A stretch of DNA of 64,000 nt from Linyphia triangularis (taxonomy: Eukaryota; Arthropoda; Arachnida; Araneae; Linyphiidae): contig OZ021727.1 of assembly GCA_963978545.1 (NCBI GenBank), positions 46,227,385 to 46,291,384 of the forward strand, read 5' to 3'. The position numbers were made by a program, and so were the translations under genes. The notes below the pieces were generated by a model, which was given only the letters and a program-made list of their open reading frames with translations, had not been told where the DNA came from and ran no database searches. Positions 50,493 to 63,142 of the stretch are shown here, piece after piece (position 1 is the stretch's first letter; every line of letters starts with the position of its first letter).

Positions 50493-53400
50493 CTGGGAGA
50501 AAAAAGTGTTGAGAGTTTCATATTCTGAACTATTGTTCATACATCATTTCCCTAACATTATTTACACAACTCTTTTACATTAACACTATGAATGCAACTA
50601 CTTTTTTATAATGGGAATTTTCACCTTCTAGGTCAATAAGTGAATTTTTTAAACGGCTATTATTGTAAGCTTGCTATGTTTGAGCTGCAATTCATATAGA
50701 TCTAACCGAAAGCAATTTTCCCATACTAGATTTTTTTTAGATAATATTTTTTTATGCAATTACACCTTTTTTTAAAAAAAATTTCTTTATTTGATAACGA
50801 TGTTTTGAAAGTAGTCTTATTTTTTTATAAAAAACAATTTTGTAAATTATATTTAGTCTTCATACGGGAGTAAAGAAAGTTGCGAATTGATAAAACAATC
50901 AAACATTTATACCCACATTTATTTGACAGTCAGGCAAGAAAAAAGATTGAGGGATAAATTTTTCGAGAAGCAAGAAAAAAAACTGAGTTTTACTGATACT
51001 TTTCCGACTATCTTTTGGCCAGATAATATTTTCATGTTGACAGCCCGTGAAATTGAATTGACTTCCGATCTCGAAACAACTTCGCATTCGTACAAAAAAT
51101 AGGTTCCAAGAGAAGAAAAAAAAAAAAAAAGCTTCAGCTTTTTTATAATAACTATTCATGTTTTCATTGGTCATACAAGAAACAATGCCAGTAAATCCAA
51201 GATAAAATTCGATTACATTAAATAAAAAAAGTTCGGCTTGCAGTCAAAAATGACCAACATCAATCAAAATTTATTCAGTGAATCCTATTGGAAGGACATT
51301 TTGACAACCCCTTAAAGACATTCTGAAAAGTTCACGTAAATGTTTTTATGGCTTTCGTGCAATAAAATGGTCCACGCGTTTGAATTTTTTTTTTTGCAAA
51401 CTTTTCGAGCAGATACTCCCTTTTTTAACTCGAAATTCGAATTCTGACGTATTATTATAATAATGTACGTAAAAAAGATTAAGGGAAAGATTTGTAAAAT
51501 TGACGGTTTAGATTTAAGGTTGTTGGTAATTACGGAATAAAATCAAAGCTAATAAAATATTTTATATTTATTATATATATTTAATTTAAGATGAACTACA
51601 TCCTAACCTTGCCTCAAAAATTGAACCTGTACATATCAAGTAATGAATTAGGTTTACGTTTCCATCAGCGAGTTTTCTAATCTCTTCTTCAGGAAATTGA
51701 TAGATATGATGGTAATTGTGCTTAACTATTTAATAAAGTAGACTTACTTAAAGTTTCCCAATTTTTATTTTAGAATATGAGTGAACAATGAAGTAAACTA
51801 AAAATAAATATTTTATTCAATGCAATAGCATGAAAGGCAGGAATTGTATTATTTAACGATGTAAATTTTTTTTATAATAATGTACTCTTGGGTCATACTT
51901 CCGAAACATTCCGATACTTACGATAATTTTCAAATATTAAAGATTTCATTTGAAGTACATTAAGGTAATTTTTAAGAAACTGAAAACTGCATCTTTTTAA
52001 AACTATGGAAGTTTATGAAACATATGAATTCAGTTTGCAGTTAATTATATTTACACATGTACTTCGGATAGAAAATAAAATATCTTTACCAGCCGAAATC
52101 ATATGAATTCTACATTCTCAGTTTTTTTAGGACTCCGATAGAATAATACCTTTTTTTAAATTGCAAATTTAAAGCATTATTGAATCTAACCAAAACTATA
52201 TAACATAATAAGACAAAATAGAATTTACGATAATTGAATACATTAAGGATGGTAATGACATCAATAAAAATATTTCTTTTTTAACCAACAGCTTCAGAAA
52301 TCCTAACCAAAACATATAAAGACATTTCCAAGCAGTATTATTATTTAAATTACAATCCTAAACTGGATGCTGCTTCCAATGCATGTTATTTGAATGAGTA
52401 CTGTCATGTAGTGATCAAGAAAGGATGTAACAACTTTTGGATGGCAATGACACAGAATGCTAGTGGCAAATTAAAAATGACATTAATATTTTAAAAATAC
52501 TTTATAAAGGAAATGATCTATTTTTGTAGTTGTGATATTAAAAAGGGATATTTTAAATATACATAAAATTTATACAGAATCTACAGACCTTAAAAGACGA
52601 AATGTGAGGAAAGGACCGTGGATAGTAATGACATTTCCATTTTAATTGTGTGATTTTTAGAAAATATAAATGAGAAAAAAAAAAAGGAAAAAAAAAAATT
52701 AAAATGCATTTTATATGTATTGACAGCTATAAAGGCAAATAAAATTATTGGCCAAAATGCTTTACTGTGCGATTTGTAGACATGAGACAGAAAAGTACGT
52801 TTCCGGATAACACCCCTTGTATTACTGAAATGTATCTTTTTTGATTCTAGTAATTTTATACCAACAAAGAATAGTAAAAGATCCTTATTCGTTAAACTCT
52901 CTTGGCTATAATGGAATATAAGAATGTTCTAAGCGATAAATATATCGTATTATCCGGAAAAGGGATATAATGTTTTAAGATACAATTTTTACCCTTTATT
53001 TACTGACGAGACTTATACAAGTCACATCAGCCTTCTCATGGTACTCTATTAAATTAAACATTTTGAGAGCCATTGCAACTTTGAAATCAACTTCTATGAA
53101 GTTATTTCCTCAACTGTTGGATACATCGGTGCAAGTATATTTCTTTTTAGAAGCTTGCAAGAGACAAGTATATAAAACGATACAAGTCCAAGATGGATGC
53201 CTAGAAGTTTGAAAATAGTACATGAGTTTGCATAAATTGAGGAAAAAGTTTGTGCTGCCATCCAGCAATTGAAAATCGAATATAAAAGAAGCAGTTTTCA
53301 AAGTTCTATTAGGTATCAAAGCGTTGAAATTAATACAGTATCATGAGAAAACTGATAGGACTTATAAGTACTTTTAGTAAATAAAGGATTAAAAGTGCAA

Positions 53401-54490
53401 TTGTAAAAATAAAATTGTACCTTGCAAATTTTATGAAAGCTTGAAATAAAATTTATATCATTTGATAATTTTCATACATAAAATGCGGCTCTATGGTAAA
53501 AATTCTAAATTATTTGACAGTTTAGTTCCTTATTGAATGTATTCTGTTGTTCTCGTAGAAAGTTTAGTTTAAGAAACATTTTTCTTGTGGAACCGAACTT
53601 GAATCAATACTTTATTTTTGAAAAGGAATTTTTTTGTGGTTGAAATATGCATGCCTTTTCTCACGTTACGACTAAAGAGCATTTGATTAGGCATTTTTCT
53701 AGTTTTTGTGAAACTAATCTTTTTATGATTGTCACTGACTTGCGGTTGGAGCGATTATTTTTAACTTTCCGAAAGAGAATAATTTTCAAGCATTTACACT
53801 GTATCTTTATAAACATACATACTATATATTTAATACAAGTCCTTTCTTTAAATAGGAATTGAGTAAAATTTAATAAATATTTGTATATGCTGCTAGGAAT
53901 TAAACACAAGAAATTAGACTTGTTCTTAATTTTCTTTTTTACTAAACAAAAGCTCTTGGTGTAACAAGATCTGGGCGTAGTAGCTCCTTCATGCAGCTTT
54001 GCACAAAAAATAAAATGCAATCTAGAAAAGTCGAAAAGACTGAACTTTTATATTTTTTTAGGTGATTTTGTTAACAATTACTCTGCTAAGTTTATCATCA
54101 ACTTTATGATATCATTGGTAATAATTATTTATCAAACATAAACTATGTAATTTTTATCTAGCAACATATGAAATTGCTTTTAAATTTTATTTAAATAAAA
54201 AAAAAAAAAAACTACTTGTGAAAATAAATTAAAACTTGAAAAAATCTGAGGCTAAAATGAATTGGACGCAAATAAAATAAATTATTCGAAATGTGATAGC
54301 AACACAAATAGGCATATAAGTTAGAATAGATAATTTTATAAGAATCTATCAAAACCACTTATGAAACATTACCTTCCCGTAAAAACTACACCAATCTCTA
54401 ACTGTTAGAAACGTACATAAAATAAAGTGCTTGATGTTTATTTCAAAAGCTGTCTCACTCACATATGTTAGCACAATTTTAATTACTTAC
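50493..54490. other. intron between exons A and B
   Basis: A 4 kb AT-rich intron. The only item noted is a 68-codon plus-strand open stretch (52291-52494) with Cys and aromatic residues and no recognised family. No repeat family was identified. Confidence 0.6.
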
Positions 54491-54621
54491 GACAGAGGTC
54501 TTGTGATCTCCATGGAATGACAACACCACTTCTTGCACATTTTTGAGCGTAAGTAGCGACAACTGCACATAAACATTCACAATCGCCTCCAGAATTACAG
54601 CCACAAGCATCTTGTACACAC
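54491..54621 (-). CDS. Hml: hemocytin-like exon A: C-terminal part of a C8 domain
   Basis: This is the first exon in the window in transcript order: 131 bp, where one base completes a codon, 43 codons follow and one base is left over. It contains [13 protein letters not shown] followed by VVATYAQKC and PWRSQDLC, the typical second half of a C8 domain as found after a VWD domain in VWF, mucins and hemocytin. The acceptor follows TTCACTTAG and the donor is GTAAGTAATT. The left-over C joins CT of the next exon to make Pro. The VWD domain that should precede it is not recognisable within the 9.4 kb that follow on this strand, so it probably lies beyond 64000. Confidence 0.88.
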
Positions 54622-56599
54622 CTAAGTGAAGGAAAACAAGCACAAGGGGGTGAGAGGAATTCATTATGAGAAGAATTCGCCACAGAAAGACGAGCTTAAA
54701 ATTTCTCTCAAGTATTCGTATGAGGATTCTGAAGTTTGATTTAATTATTCTTGTGCTAAATTAGTTTTGTTAGAAAAAAAGTTTACCTAAGAAACAAAGC
54801 ATTTAAAAAATGTCATTTATATTTTTGTTTTGATAATTATGATTTTAAAGAAGGAATGTTGTCATTTTAATGTCTTTGTTATAAAAAATGACAAGAAATG
54901 TTATGTGGAGTAAAAGAGATAGGATATATGCTATTTTTAAGAAGTATGCTAATTGATACTTAATAACTTCATTTTCCATAATTTTCATCTTTGAATTTTT
55001 ATATTTTCTCTTGGCAGTACTTAAAGATAAATTATATGAAAATAGATATACATTTCATTGAATTTGTTGACCCACTTTAACCGACAATGTAGTAATGTTA
55101 AATACTCAGTTAAAATTTATTTTCATGCTTTGTATTATTTACATTGTTATACTTCAAACTATTCAACTAAACGTAAACTATTATTACTTCATGTATTAAA
55201 TTGTGTTCATTTGGGAACTTTAATACTTTAATTTGTAATTATTGCCTTCTAATTGTTCAAGGAATATGTAATAATCCTCTATTCTAGGTATTCTGACATT
55301 TTTTGTTCAATCTTTAATTGATGTATTATGCCATTTTTAATTTTTCTAAAATTTATTAAAAATGTGTTATTTATACGGAATTTTCTATTTAAAATATCAA
55401 TCATTATCACTGTTTACATCAAAAATATAAGTACTGTTAAAAAGAATTTCATCACTTTGAACCAAAGAATGCTTTGAAAAGTGGTCCTTAAAAAAAAAAA
55501 AAAAGGAATTTTATAATAAATAATACGACTTAAATTAAAATACTTTTGGTGCCAAAACTTGTGCTGACAATAAAGAATGTATTTATTTTTTAGTATTTAA
55601 TTTAAACATGTTTTCATTTTAAATTGCTTTTGAGAAAACATGATTCACTGTAATTTTGATAGCCGAGTGTAACAAAATAAGACAAACAACATTAGTATTC
55701 TTTAAAAAGTTGACTTTAGTTGAACTTAATACGATATACATTATACTACAAATTTAATATATGGAAAGACTACGCTGTAATATACTTTCTGAAGAAGCTT
55801 TCAATTTTACAATATTCCTTTACGTCTATTTTATTAATTAGTTTAATTTTATCATCATATTATATTAAATATAATTATCATGCCTTTTAAATAAAATTTG
55901 AACTTCATTTACACTTTTCAAATGTATATAGAAAAAATTTATGCAATAGAAAAAAGTGAAAGGCACATTGATGAAATAGAAATCTTTCTACCTTTCAATG
56001 CATTTCTATTTTGAAAAGTTATGGTTTGAATAGAAACATGGATAAGTAACGAGAAAATGTTTTTAAGTATTTATTCAACGTTATTTGAACAAAAACTACT
56101 AAAAAGTCCATTGCAAGTAGGTCCAATCACTCCATTGCTTAGGTTTTCCTATGCCTCCCTTCTTTCCTAAGGCCTTCTGAATGTATTGCAAATATTTATA
56201 AAAATGTTCAAATAAACATTTATAGAAAAATAATAAAGTAAGCTGAATCAAAGTTTTCAATATCCAGGGGCAGTTTGAAAGAGAAAAGCAAATCAAATCA
56301 CGAATCATATCAATATTTCATAGTAGTATTTTTCCATACATGAAAAGCATCGAGAAAAGGTTCGAGGTATTGTTGAAAACTGATGCTTGTTTCAATCTCG
56401 ACTTCAATAAGTTAGACCAAATGATTTGGTAATACTTACATTGCAAGGATAATTAGTTTCAGATGTTAATTTAATTTTATAAGGCATTCATTGCATGAAA
56501 ATATTTCAGAAAATAATCCCTACTTAGAGATATAAGTCGAGGGCAGGATATAAAATATTTTGATACGTTTGTAAAATTACAAAAATACCTAAATACATT

Positions 56600-56915
56600 A
56601 AGCAGGGGTTCTGAAAAGATTGGTCAATCCATGCCTAAACTCGAGTATCGTTCCAAAATACTCGACTAAAAAAATAATAATAATAAACATGTCAAAACCA
56701 TCACTAAGTATATTTTTTACCCATCCGTTTTTAAAAAAAAATATATTTCGATTCTAACATTTTAGCATCAACATTTCAAAACTTCCAGTTTATTTTACCC
56801 ATCACTGGGCGAAATTGGCTAATATACGTAGCAACGGTTAGTCAACAACGGTCCATACCGGGAATGGCCAGTGTTGAGTGATATTGTCCAGCGTATTTGT
56901 GCTACTGGGGGTTGG
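56600..56915. mobile_element. partial foldback-family copy
   Basis: It shares GGGGTTCTG, CTCGAGTATC, CATTTCAAAACTTCCAG, TTTTACCCA and GTGCTACTGGGG, in order, with the arms of 6020-7227. Confidence 0.8.
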
Positions 56916-58509
56916 ATATGATTAATGACAAATGATGTTAGGAAGATATTAGAACTTGATTAAAAGGTGTTTTAATGTTATAGTGGAACATGAAAGGAAG
57001 TATTGAGCAATCATAATTTCCAGTTAAAATTTATAATCCAAATGAGAGTCAAAATGTTGGATTATCCACTGACAAATGTGCACTCTCTTAACATTAAACC
57101 ATGTAACTTTGAAATTTGTGTCCTTCTATGAAAGCATCTAGACTTTAAAATTTAGAGCTCAAGCCTAATTAGTCAAAACATATTGCAATAAGCCAATATA
57201 AGTTTTTAGTATAGTACTTTTTAAAATGGATCTTTAAAATATAGACATAAATTTTGATTCTATTGTCTGATTCACTCAGTATGTATAAAAATATTTATAT
57301 ACTTCGATTTTCTCTATGTTACCGTCCTAATAACTCCACTCTTGCAATAATGAAACATGGGAATTTCATACAGTGGAAAGATTTTCTCTTCTAAGCACTG
57401 TATCAAATTCAAAGAGTTTTTCAAGAACGGTTTCTTAAAAATACTATATTAAACGCTTGGAAACCGTTTTTGAAAAATAAAGCTGAAGAAATCTTAAAGT
57501 AATCAAAAATTTAAAAGATAATATAATGTAAAGTAAAGGATTAGCAGGTAAAATTCATCTTTGTATAATTTTCGTATGGACAGCCACTTTGTTTCATACT
57601 TTTCTTCCACTCGGTGCTTATATATATATTTTTATATATAGTTTAAAATTGAACTTAATGAGTTACTAATTTATTACTTAAAAATTTGGGCAAATATTAA
57701 TGAAGGTAAAATCGACATCTATCAGAGTTTCTTGGTCGAATCACATTCCATTCACCAATTTTATTTATTTAGCATAGTAGGTTATCTGACTTGACTTTTC
57801 TAATCAAATTAAGACTTTAAAATAATAACTGAAAAAGTATTTAATTTACATGATTTGATTACGATTGCTAAATCATATTGCCTCTACATCTCTTTCGTAT
57901 ATATCAACTTATTTTATTGTATATCAAACATCACAAACCAAATTTTAGTTACAAACGACTGAATAAATTCCAAATTGGCTGTAGATTTAACATAGTTTAG
58001 ATCTTCCTCTATCCCACAAGACCCCCAATACCTCATTCCATTTTTTATTTTAAAATTAATAAGAATTACAGTAATAAGTGATGGAAACTTATTTAAAAAC
58101 CATATGGTTGGATATTCTTAAAAAAGGTCCTATTCAATACATCATTCTTCAAGCTAAGCTAGAGGTGCTGCTTCTGCACTACTAGACAAAAGCGGATCCA
58201 GAGTATTATTATGGAGGAGGGGGAAATTTTTTAATTTTGGGCTGTTGAATAGTTTAGATAAAATTTATTGTTGGCATTCCAAAATTATAATTTCCAAGGT
58301 ATTTAATAGAACAAGTTTACATCTAAACTTCAAAAACGTTATAATATATGTATATATTTTTTTTTATATAAAAAGCAACTTTTTAAACAAAAAGACTTAG
58401 GTTTTTTTTTTTTAATTTTTTATTTACGAAAACGTTCTTCCAAAACAAATATCAAACTTCATATTTTCCTTGAAGTGAATTATTGAACACATTTCTACTT
58501 CCACGTTTC

Positions 58510-58690
58510 AATATCATCACAAATTAAACCAAATTTGTCTGAAATATTTTGCAGAGCACTTTGCTGTCTTGCTTTGCCCTCGGCACTTTCATATCCAGTA
58601 GGATGTTCAGTACGAATCTATCAAATCTCGATTAACTTCGTCCATAGCCAAAGAGAAGTTCGCGTTAAAACGTGAAAACCATCTAGTACA
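58510..58690 (-). pseudogene. unidentified coding-like remnant
   Basis: Two minus-strand frames read NFSLAMDEVNRDLIDSY and, after a frame change, HPTGYESAEGKARQQSALQN. The composition looks coding, possibly from a transposon, but I cannot name the family. It is not open end to end. Confidence 0.3.
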
Positions 58691-58730
58691 TTTTGGTTTT
58701 ATTTTTAATTCATATCTTTCACAATTAAAT

Positions 58731-59150
58731 AATGGACAATTTCCGCATTTTTTTTTTTTTTAAAAGAGTAAAATTAGTTTATATTTATGAAGAATTTCTT
58801 TCTGATTCCAAATATTCAAACAAAAGTTCTTTAAAAAATTAATTATTTAAATACTAAGAAAAAATGCTCGAAAACCTCGCCCTATCGCTTTTCGATTAAA
58901 ACGCTGATTTATAGCTGTGACTTCAAGAGATCCTTTCATTTCCATGGTTATCTCGAGATTTCTGCTAAATAGTTGGTGTGAGTTTTTTAGACAATTTCCA
59001 TATACCGTGCCAGTTGGTGCAATTTGCGAGAAACTTGCAAAACTGGTTTCCGCTGCTGCGTTTCAAGCCAAGGAGTTTCAGATCTTTTGACGTTACATTA
59101 GCTTCGAACTGAATGTGTCGTTTTTCCCGTTTTGAATAGTCTGGGGGCAA
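58731..59150. mobile_element. second copy of the AATGGACAATT MITE, one end missing
   Basis: It matches the reverse complement of 34607-35136 along its length: AATGGACAATT, TTTCTTTCTGATTCCAA, ATGGTTATC, TTTGCGAGAAACTTGCAAA and TTTCAAGCCAAG. The distal end is missing and is followed by the non-LTR remnant. Confidence 0.85.
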
Positions 59151-59169
59151 AAAATCTATTAAAAATAAG

Positions 59170-59832
59170 GGCTTGAGCTTTCAATGTCTGACTGATGAGA
59201 TTTCTGTGTTAAGTAAGGAGAAAAATGGAAGTTTTGAGGCATATGAATCGTCAGCACACAGTAATAAAGGAAAATCTTCAGTTAATTTGATTAAAAATAA
59301 TTTAAGAATATGTTATTTCAATACAGATAGCGTTAGAAACAAAATGAATGAACTAATAGGAATGGCAGCATTAGAAGAGATTTATATTTGAAGGATAACT
59401 GAGATTGGATCACCCGATGAAGATTCAACATTAGTAGAATTCAAGGTTACACATTTTTTAGGTAAGATAGATTGGTTGAAAAGGAATGAGGGACTTAAAT
59501 TTACAAGGCGAATTCAAGGATAAACTCAATATAACAGAAAGTATTATGGGCAGAAAGGAAAAGTCAAAACATTATTTTCAATGTGGTACTCTGAGGAAGT
59601 CAAAAGGGCTCATTGGAACAAACATAAGTCGTATAAAAATCTAAAAAAGGAATGAGATTGGAAGCAATGGCACAATTTATATGAAAGTCAGAAGGGACAT
59701 CAAAAGTATCAGTAAGAAAAAAAAAGGAGGTACAAGAAAGGCTGGCTAAGAACATCAACACAAACTCTTTCTAATTCATTTTTTGAATACGCAAGGGAAT
59801 AAGAAGCTGAATATTAATCTGGGTTCATTAGA

Positions 59833-59873
<41 letters not shown>

Positions 59874-60915
59874 GTAACTTAGTTCAGGATGATGAAAAAT
59901 TTACATATGTTATATGATTTTTATGTTTTTTTTTAATAATAATAATTTCAATATGGGAGATGATTTCATTTGATAAGAATTTTAAGGTTCTAAACTTACC
60001 AGATTTGAAGTTTCTTATCATTTAAAGCGCATAAAACCTTTGAAATCTCCAGGGCCAGATGATATTTATCCAAAAGTTCTAGTTGAGTGTGCAGAAGTAT
60101 TTGGAGATGTTATACTGACTATTTTTGAAATTTCTTTTATTTCCAGTGTTGTTCCATTAAATTGGAAGTTGGCCAATATTACATCTCTTTTTGAAAAAGG
60201 TTTAAAAAGTGTCTCGGGGAATTATTTTCCAGTTAGTTTGACATCTGTTATTTGGAAGATTTTTGAAATTGATAAAAAAACTGCATTGTAAAATTTTAGA
60301 GTTCTGAAGTGAAGTTTCAAATCAACAGTACAGTTCAAAAAAAGAAATTCTTATACGACAAATCAGATAAACTTCTATGAAGAATGTAACTAAGGAATTG
60401 GATTGAAGAACTAGTGTTGATGTGGTTTACACCAATTTTCAGAAAGCTTTTATTATGATCCCAAATGATAATTGCACAACAACATTTGAAATTCAAGTAG
60501 TACTACTTTAAATTGGATTAGTAGTTGGTTAATTAGCAGAAGGCAATAATTAAATATTAAAGGTACGTATTCTAAATGGGTAGTAGTTAAAAGTGGAGAA
60601 CTATAGGGTTTGAGGCTTGGACCTCTTTTATTTATTATTTTAGTTAATAATATCAATGATAATATAACACACAAGGTTAGTGTTTTTGCAGATGGTGGGA
60701 AGAAATACAGATGTATAGAGAACACAGTTAAAAAATAATTTAACCAAGATATAAAACATCTAACAGCTCTATTTGTTATATGTCATTTAGTATAAATAAA
60801 TGTTTGGTTCTGCCCATGGAGAACAACATAGAAATCCATCTCATAATTTACAAGATATTGAAATCAACAAAGTCGATAATGTTAAATATATAAGCGTGTT
60901 AGTTAAGCGAACATG
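59170..60915 (+). pseudogene. non-LTR retrotransposon remnant (CR1/jockey-like)
   Basis: Fragments in the plus frames: NNLRICYFNTDSVRNKMNEL (start of an AP endonuclease), RAHWNKHKSYK (linker typical of these elements), KSPGPDDIYPKVL and VPLNWKLANI (RT blocks), LGPLLFIILVNNIND and FADG (the YADD site, changed), then INKVDNVKYISVLVKR (thumb). In-frame stops, frameshifts, a large deletion in the endonuclease and an inserted TA array (59835-59870) show it is dead. No open frame spans more than about 80 codons. Confidence 0.82.
59835..59870. repeat. (TA)n array inside the non-LTR remnant
   Basis: About 18 TA units interrupting the region before the RT domain. Confidence 0.95.
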
Positions 60916-61129
60916 GGACACTGAAACTACAAAAATACCAACAAAAATGACGTTATTAGTTTTCGTTCTGTAAAAATTGCTAACGTCACTAGCTTTGATT
61001 TCTCTCGTTTGAATTTTTGAAATCCTATTTTTTTAGTGGTAAAATCTGTATTTTAACTAACTATTTTAACGTAATGCCCACTTTTTGGCAAAAATTACAA
61101 ACACATTTTTCTTAGCTTCGCTTTTTATA

Positions 61130-61470
61130 CATTTTACGTATGTTTTAAAAGCTCCTCGCTATTAATTTTTTGATAAATCCATCTAATTTTTTGTAGAAAT
61201 AATTTTTAATGTACTATAAAGAGATGCACACATGCTTTTTTAAGTCACATAATTTTTTCTATTTTTTTCATATTGGAAAACAGAAATATGTACATTTTTT
61301 AACGAAAAATCACCACTACCATCAAGTTTGAAATTTTATTTCTGTTCAACTAAAGCACCTAAAGATAAAAGCATGTGTGAAAATATTCATAATACATTGA
61401 AAAACAACTTCAAATTTTTCTTTCATGTTCATTAAAATATTGTGTTGCGAGGAGCATTTTGAAGAAAGTT
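61130..61470. repeat. imperfect inverted repeat
   Basis: AAAAGCTCCTCGC with GCACACATGCTTTT at the left, and AAAAGCATGTGTG with GCGAGGAGCATTTT at the right, facing each other around a diverged middle. It is probably a decayed MITE. Confidence 0.65.
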
Positions 61471-62989
61471 GAAATTTCGTATGATTTTAATGCATTTTTC
61501 TCAATAATTTACTATCTATTTTATACTATCTACTCAAATTTTGTTGTTGTTATATAAGTCGTATCTTCTATGTAAAAAGCTGATAACACGAGAGTTAATA
61601 AAAAAAAAATTCGCAATTATTCTCCATGTTCTTATCCCCGAATCGTTTGCTCTGGAGGTTTCGAATGGGATGAGATATAATTTATTTATTCGAAATTATT
61701 AAACAGAAAGAGACTGAAGGTTTGAAATTTATTTGCCTGTGGATATAGTGAATTAAATTGAGGAATATGAAATGAGGAGAGAATATGAAATATCTATTGG
61801 GGTATAATTATAAGCAATTTACTACTTTTAGCTTGATCAAAATTACTGGGTATCGTGTCTGTAGTTGTCTGATTCTTATACATATGTATCCTGATAAATT
61901 CTCACTTGGTCCACATGCTTAAATACAAGTAATAATTTACATTTATCCATAGTTTAAACATTTAAAAAAACACGAGAAAGTTAAAGAAAAAAATGTAATC
62001 AATATTAATGTGCTTCAAGTGTAAAAGTGTATTGTGTTTCAAGTGTGTGAAGCATGACATGGTACAAGTAAGCTGTATGGAGCCTTAAATTATAAAATTC
62101 CGCCTGATGATGTGTGTTAATAGATTTTTGTCTTATCTTTTGAAATTAATTTCTTAGGAATTTCTTCAATTACAATTAATGATAATTTATGTAACGATTT
62201 CTGACACGTTTGTATTAGTTTAATTCCAACCTGAATTTAACTTTTTACAACTAACTATTAAATACAATATATAAGGAAGTGAACACTTTTAAGGAATGAT
62301 AGTACACTCAACAATGTATTTTTTCAAAAACAATGAGTTAAAACAATTTTCCAGAAAATATTATATCTAAGAAAATACTAATCTATATCAGAAGATAAAG
62401 TAAAAAAATACTCTGTTACGCTGATAATATAGTTATGGTTTTTTTTTTGTAGATTATAACAATTATGTATCTCAGTAATACCAATTTTAAATCCTCCCTT
62501 GAAAAAAAAATTCAGGAGAAAATTTAAAAGTTATTGTATGATACCGCAAAATGCAACTTTGCTTTGGAACGTGGAGGCAATGAGAAATTGCACTTTATTT
62601 TATCTTTAAAAGAAGATACGATATTACATCAAAAGACAAGACACCAAGGAAACAGTAGACGGGTATCAAATATAGGAAAAGACACCAAGTGAGAAGTGAA
62701 CGGTAATCAATTGTTAACTAATACACTTTGTATATTTTGCACAATAGAAAGCTTGCAGAGTACCACCGTTTCTTTTTCTACTTATCCTGTGCTTTTAAAA
62801 TCTACAATATTTTAAAATTTTATTTCAAAGTGGTCTCTATAAAATCTAGTTTATATTAATAAGTGGATTTTATAAAAAGTTTATGCCACAGATGTGATCG
62901 CTTAATATCTGCCGTGTGTGTGGTCATTTTTAGTTAACCTACCTTATAAATTACGATACAATGCAATATCCTTATGAATTGATATAATA

Positions 62990-63142
62990 AATCGCCATCG
63001 ACAACGATGCTATTTACAGAGTTTCATTTCAATTGAATGGAAGCAAGTGAGTTAATTAGAGTTTCGGATTTATCCATCACAAAAATACGAATCGAAATTA
63101 ACATAAAGGATTTAAAAAAAAAAAAAAAAAAAAAAAATGCGA
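62990..63142 (+). repeat. repeat with AAGGATTTAAAA tail and poly-A
   Basis: It shares CATCGACAA, CAAAAATACGAA-CGAA and TTAA-ATAAAGGATTTAAAA with 790-875, followed here by about 25 A. It resembles the 3' end of a retroposon. Confidence 0.5.

Noticed and set aside
54479..54664. Alternative 61-codon frame over exon A
   Set aside because: Only the other frame gives the C8 cysteine pattern.
60453..60725. 90-codon minus-strand frame
   Set aside because: Antisense of the reverse transcriptase remnant on the plus strand.
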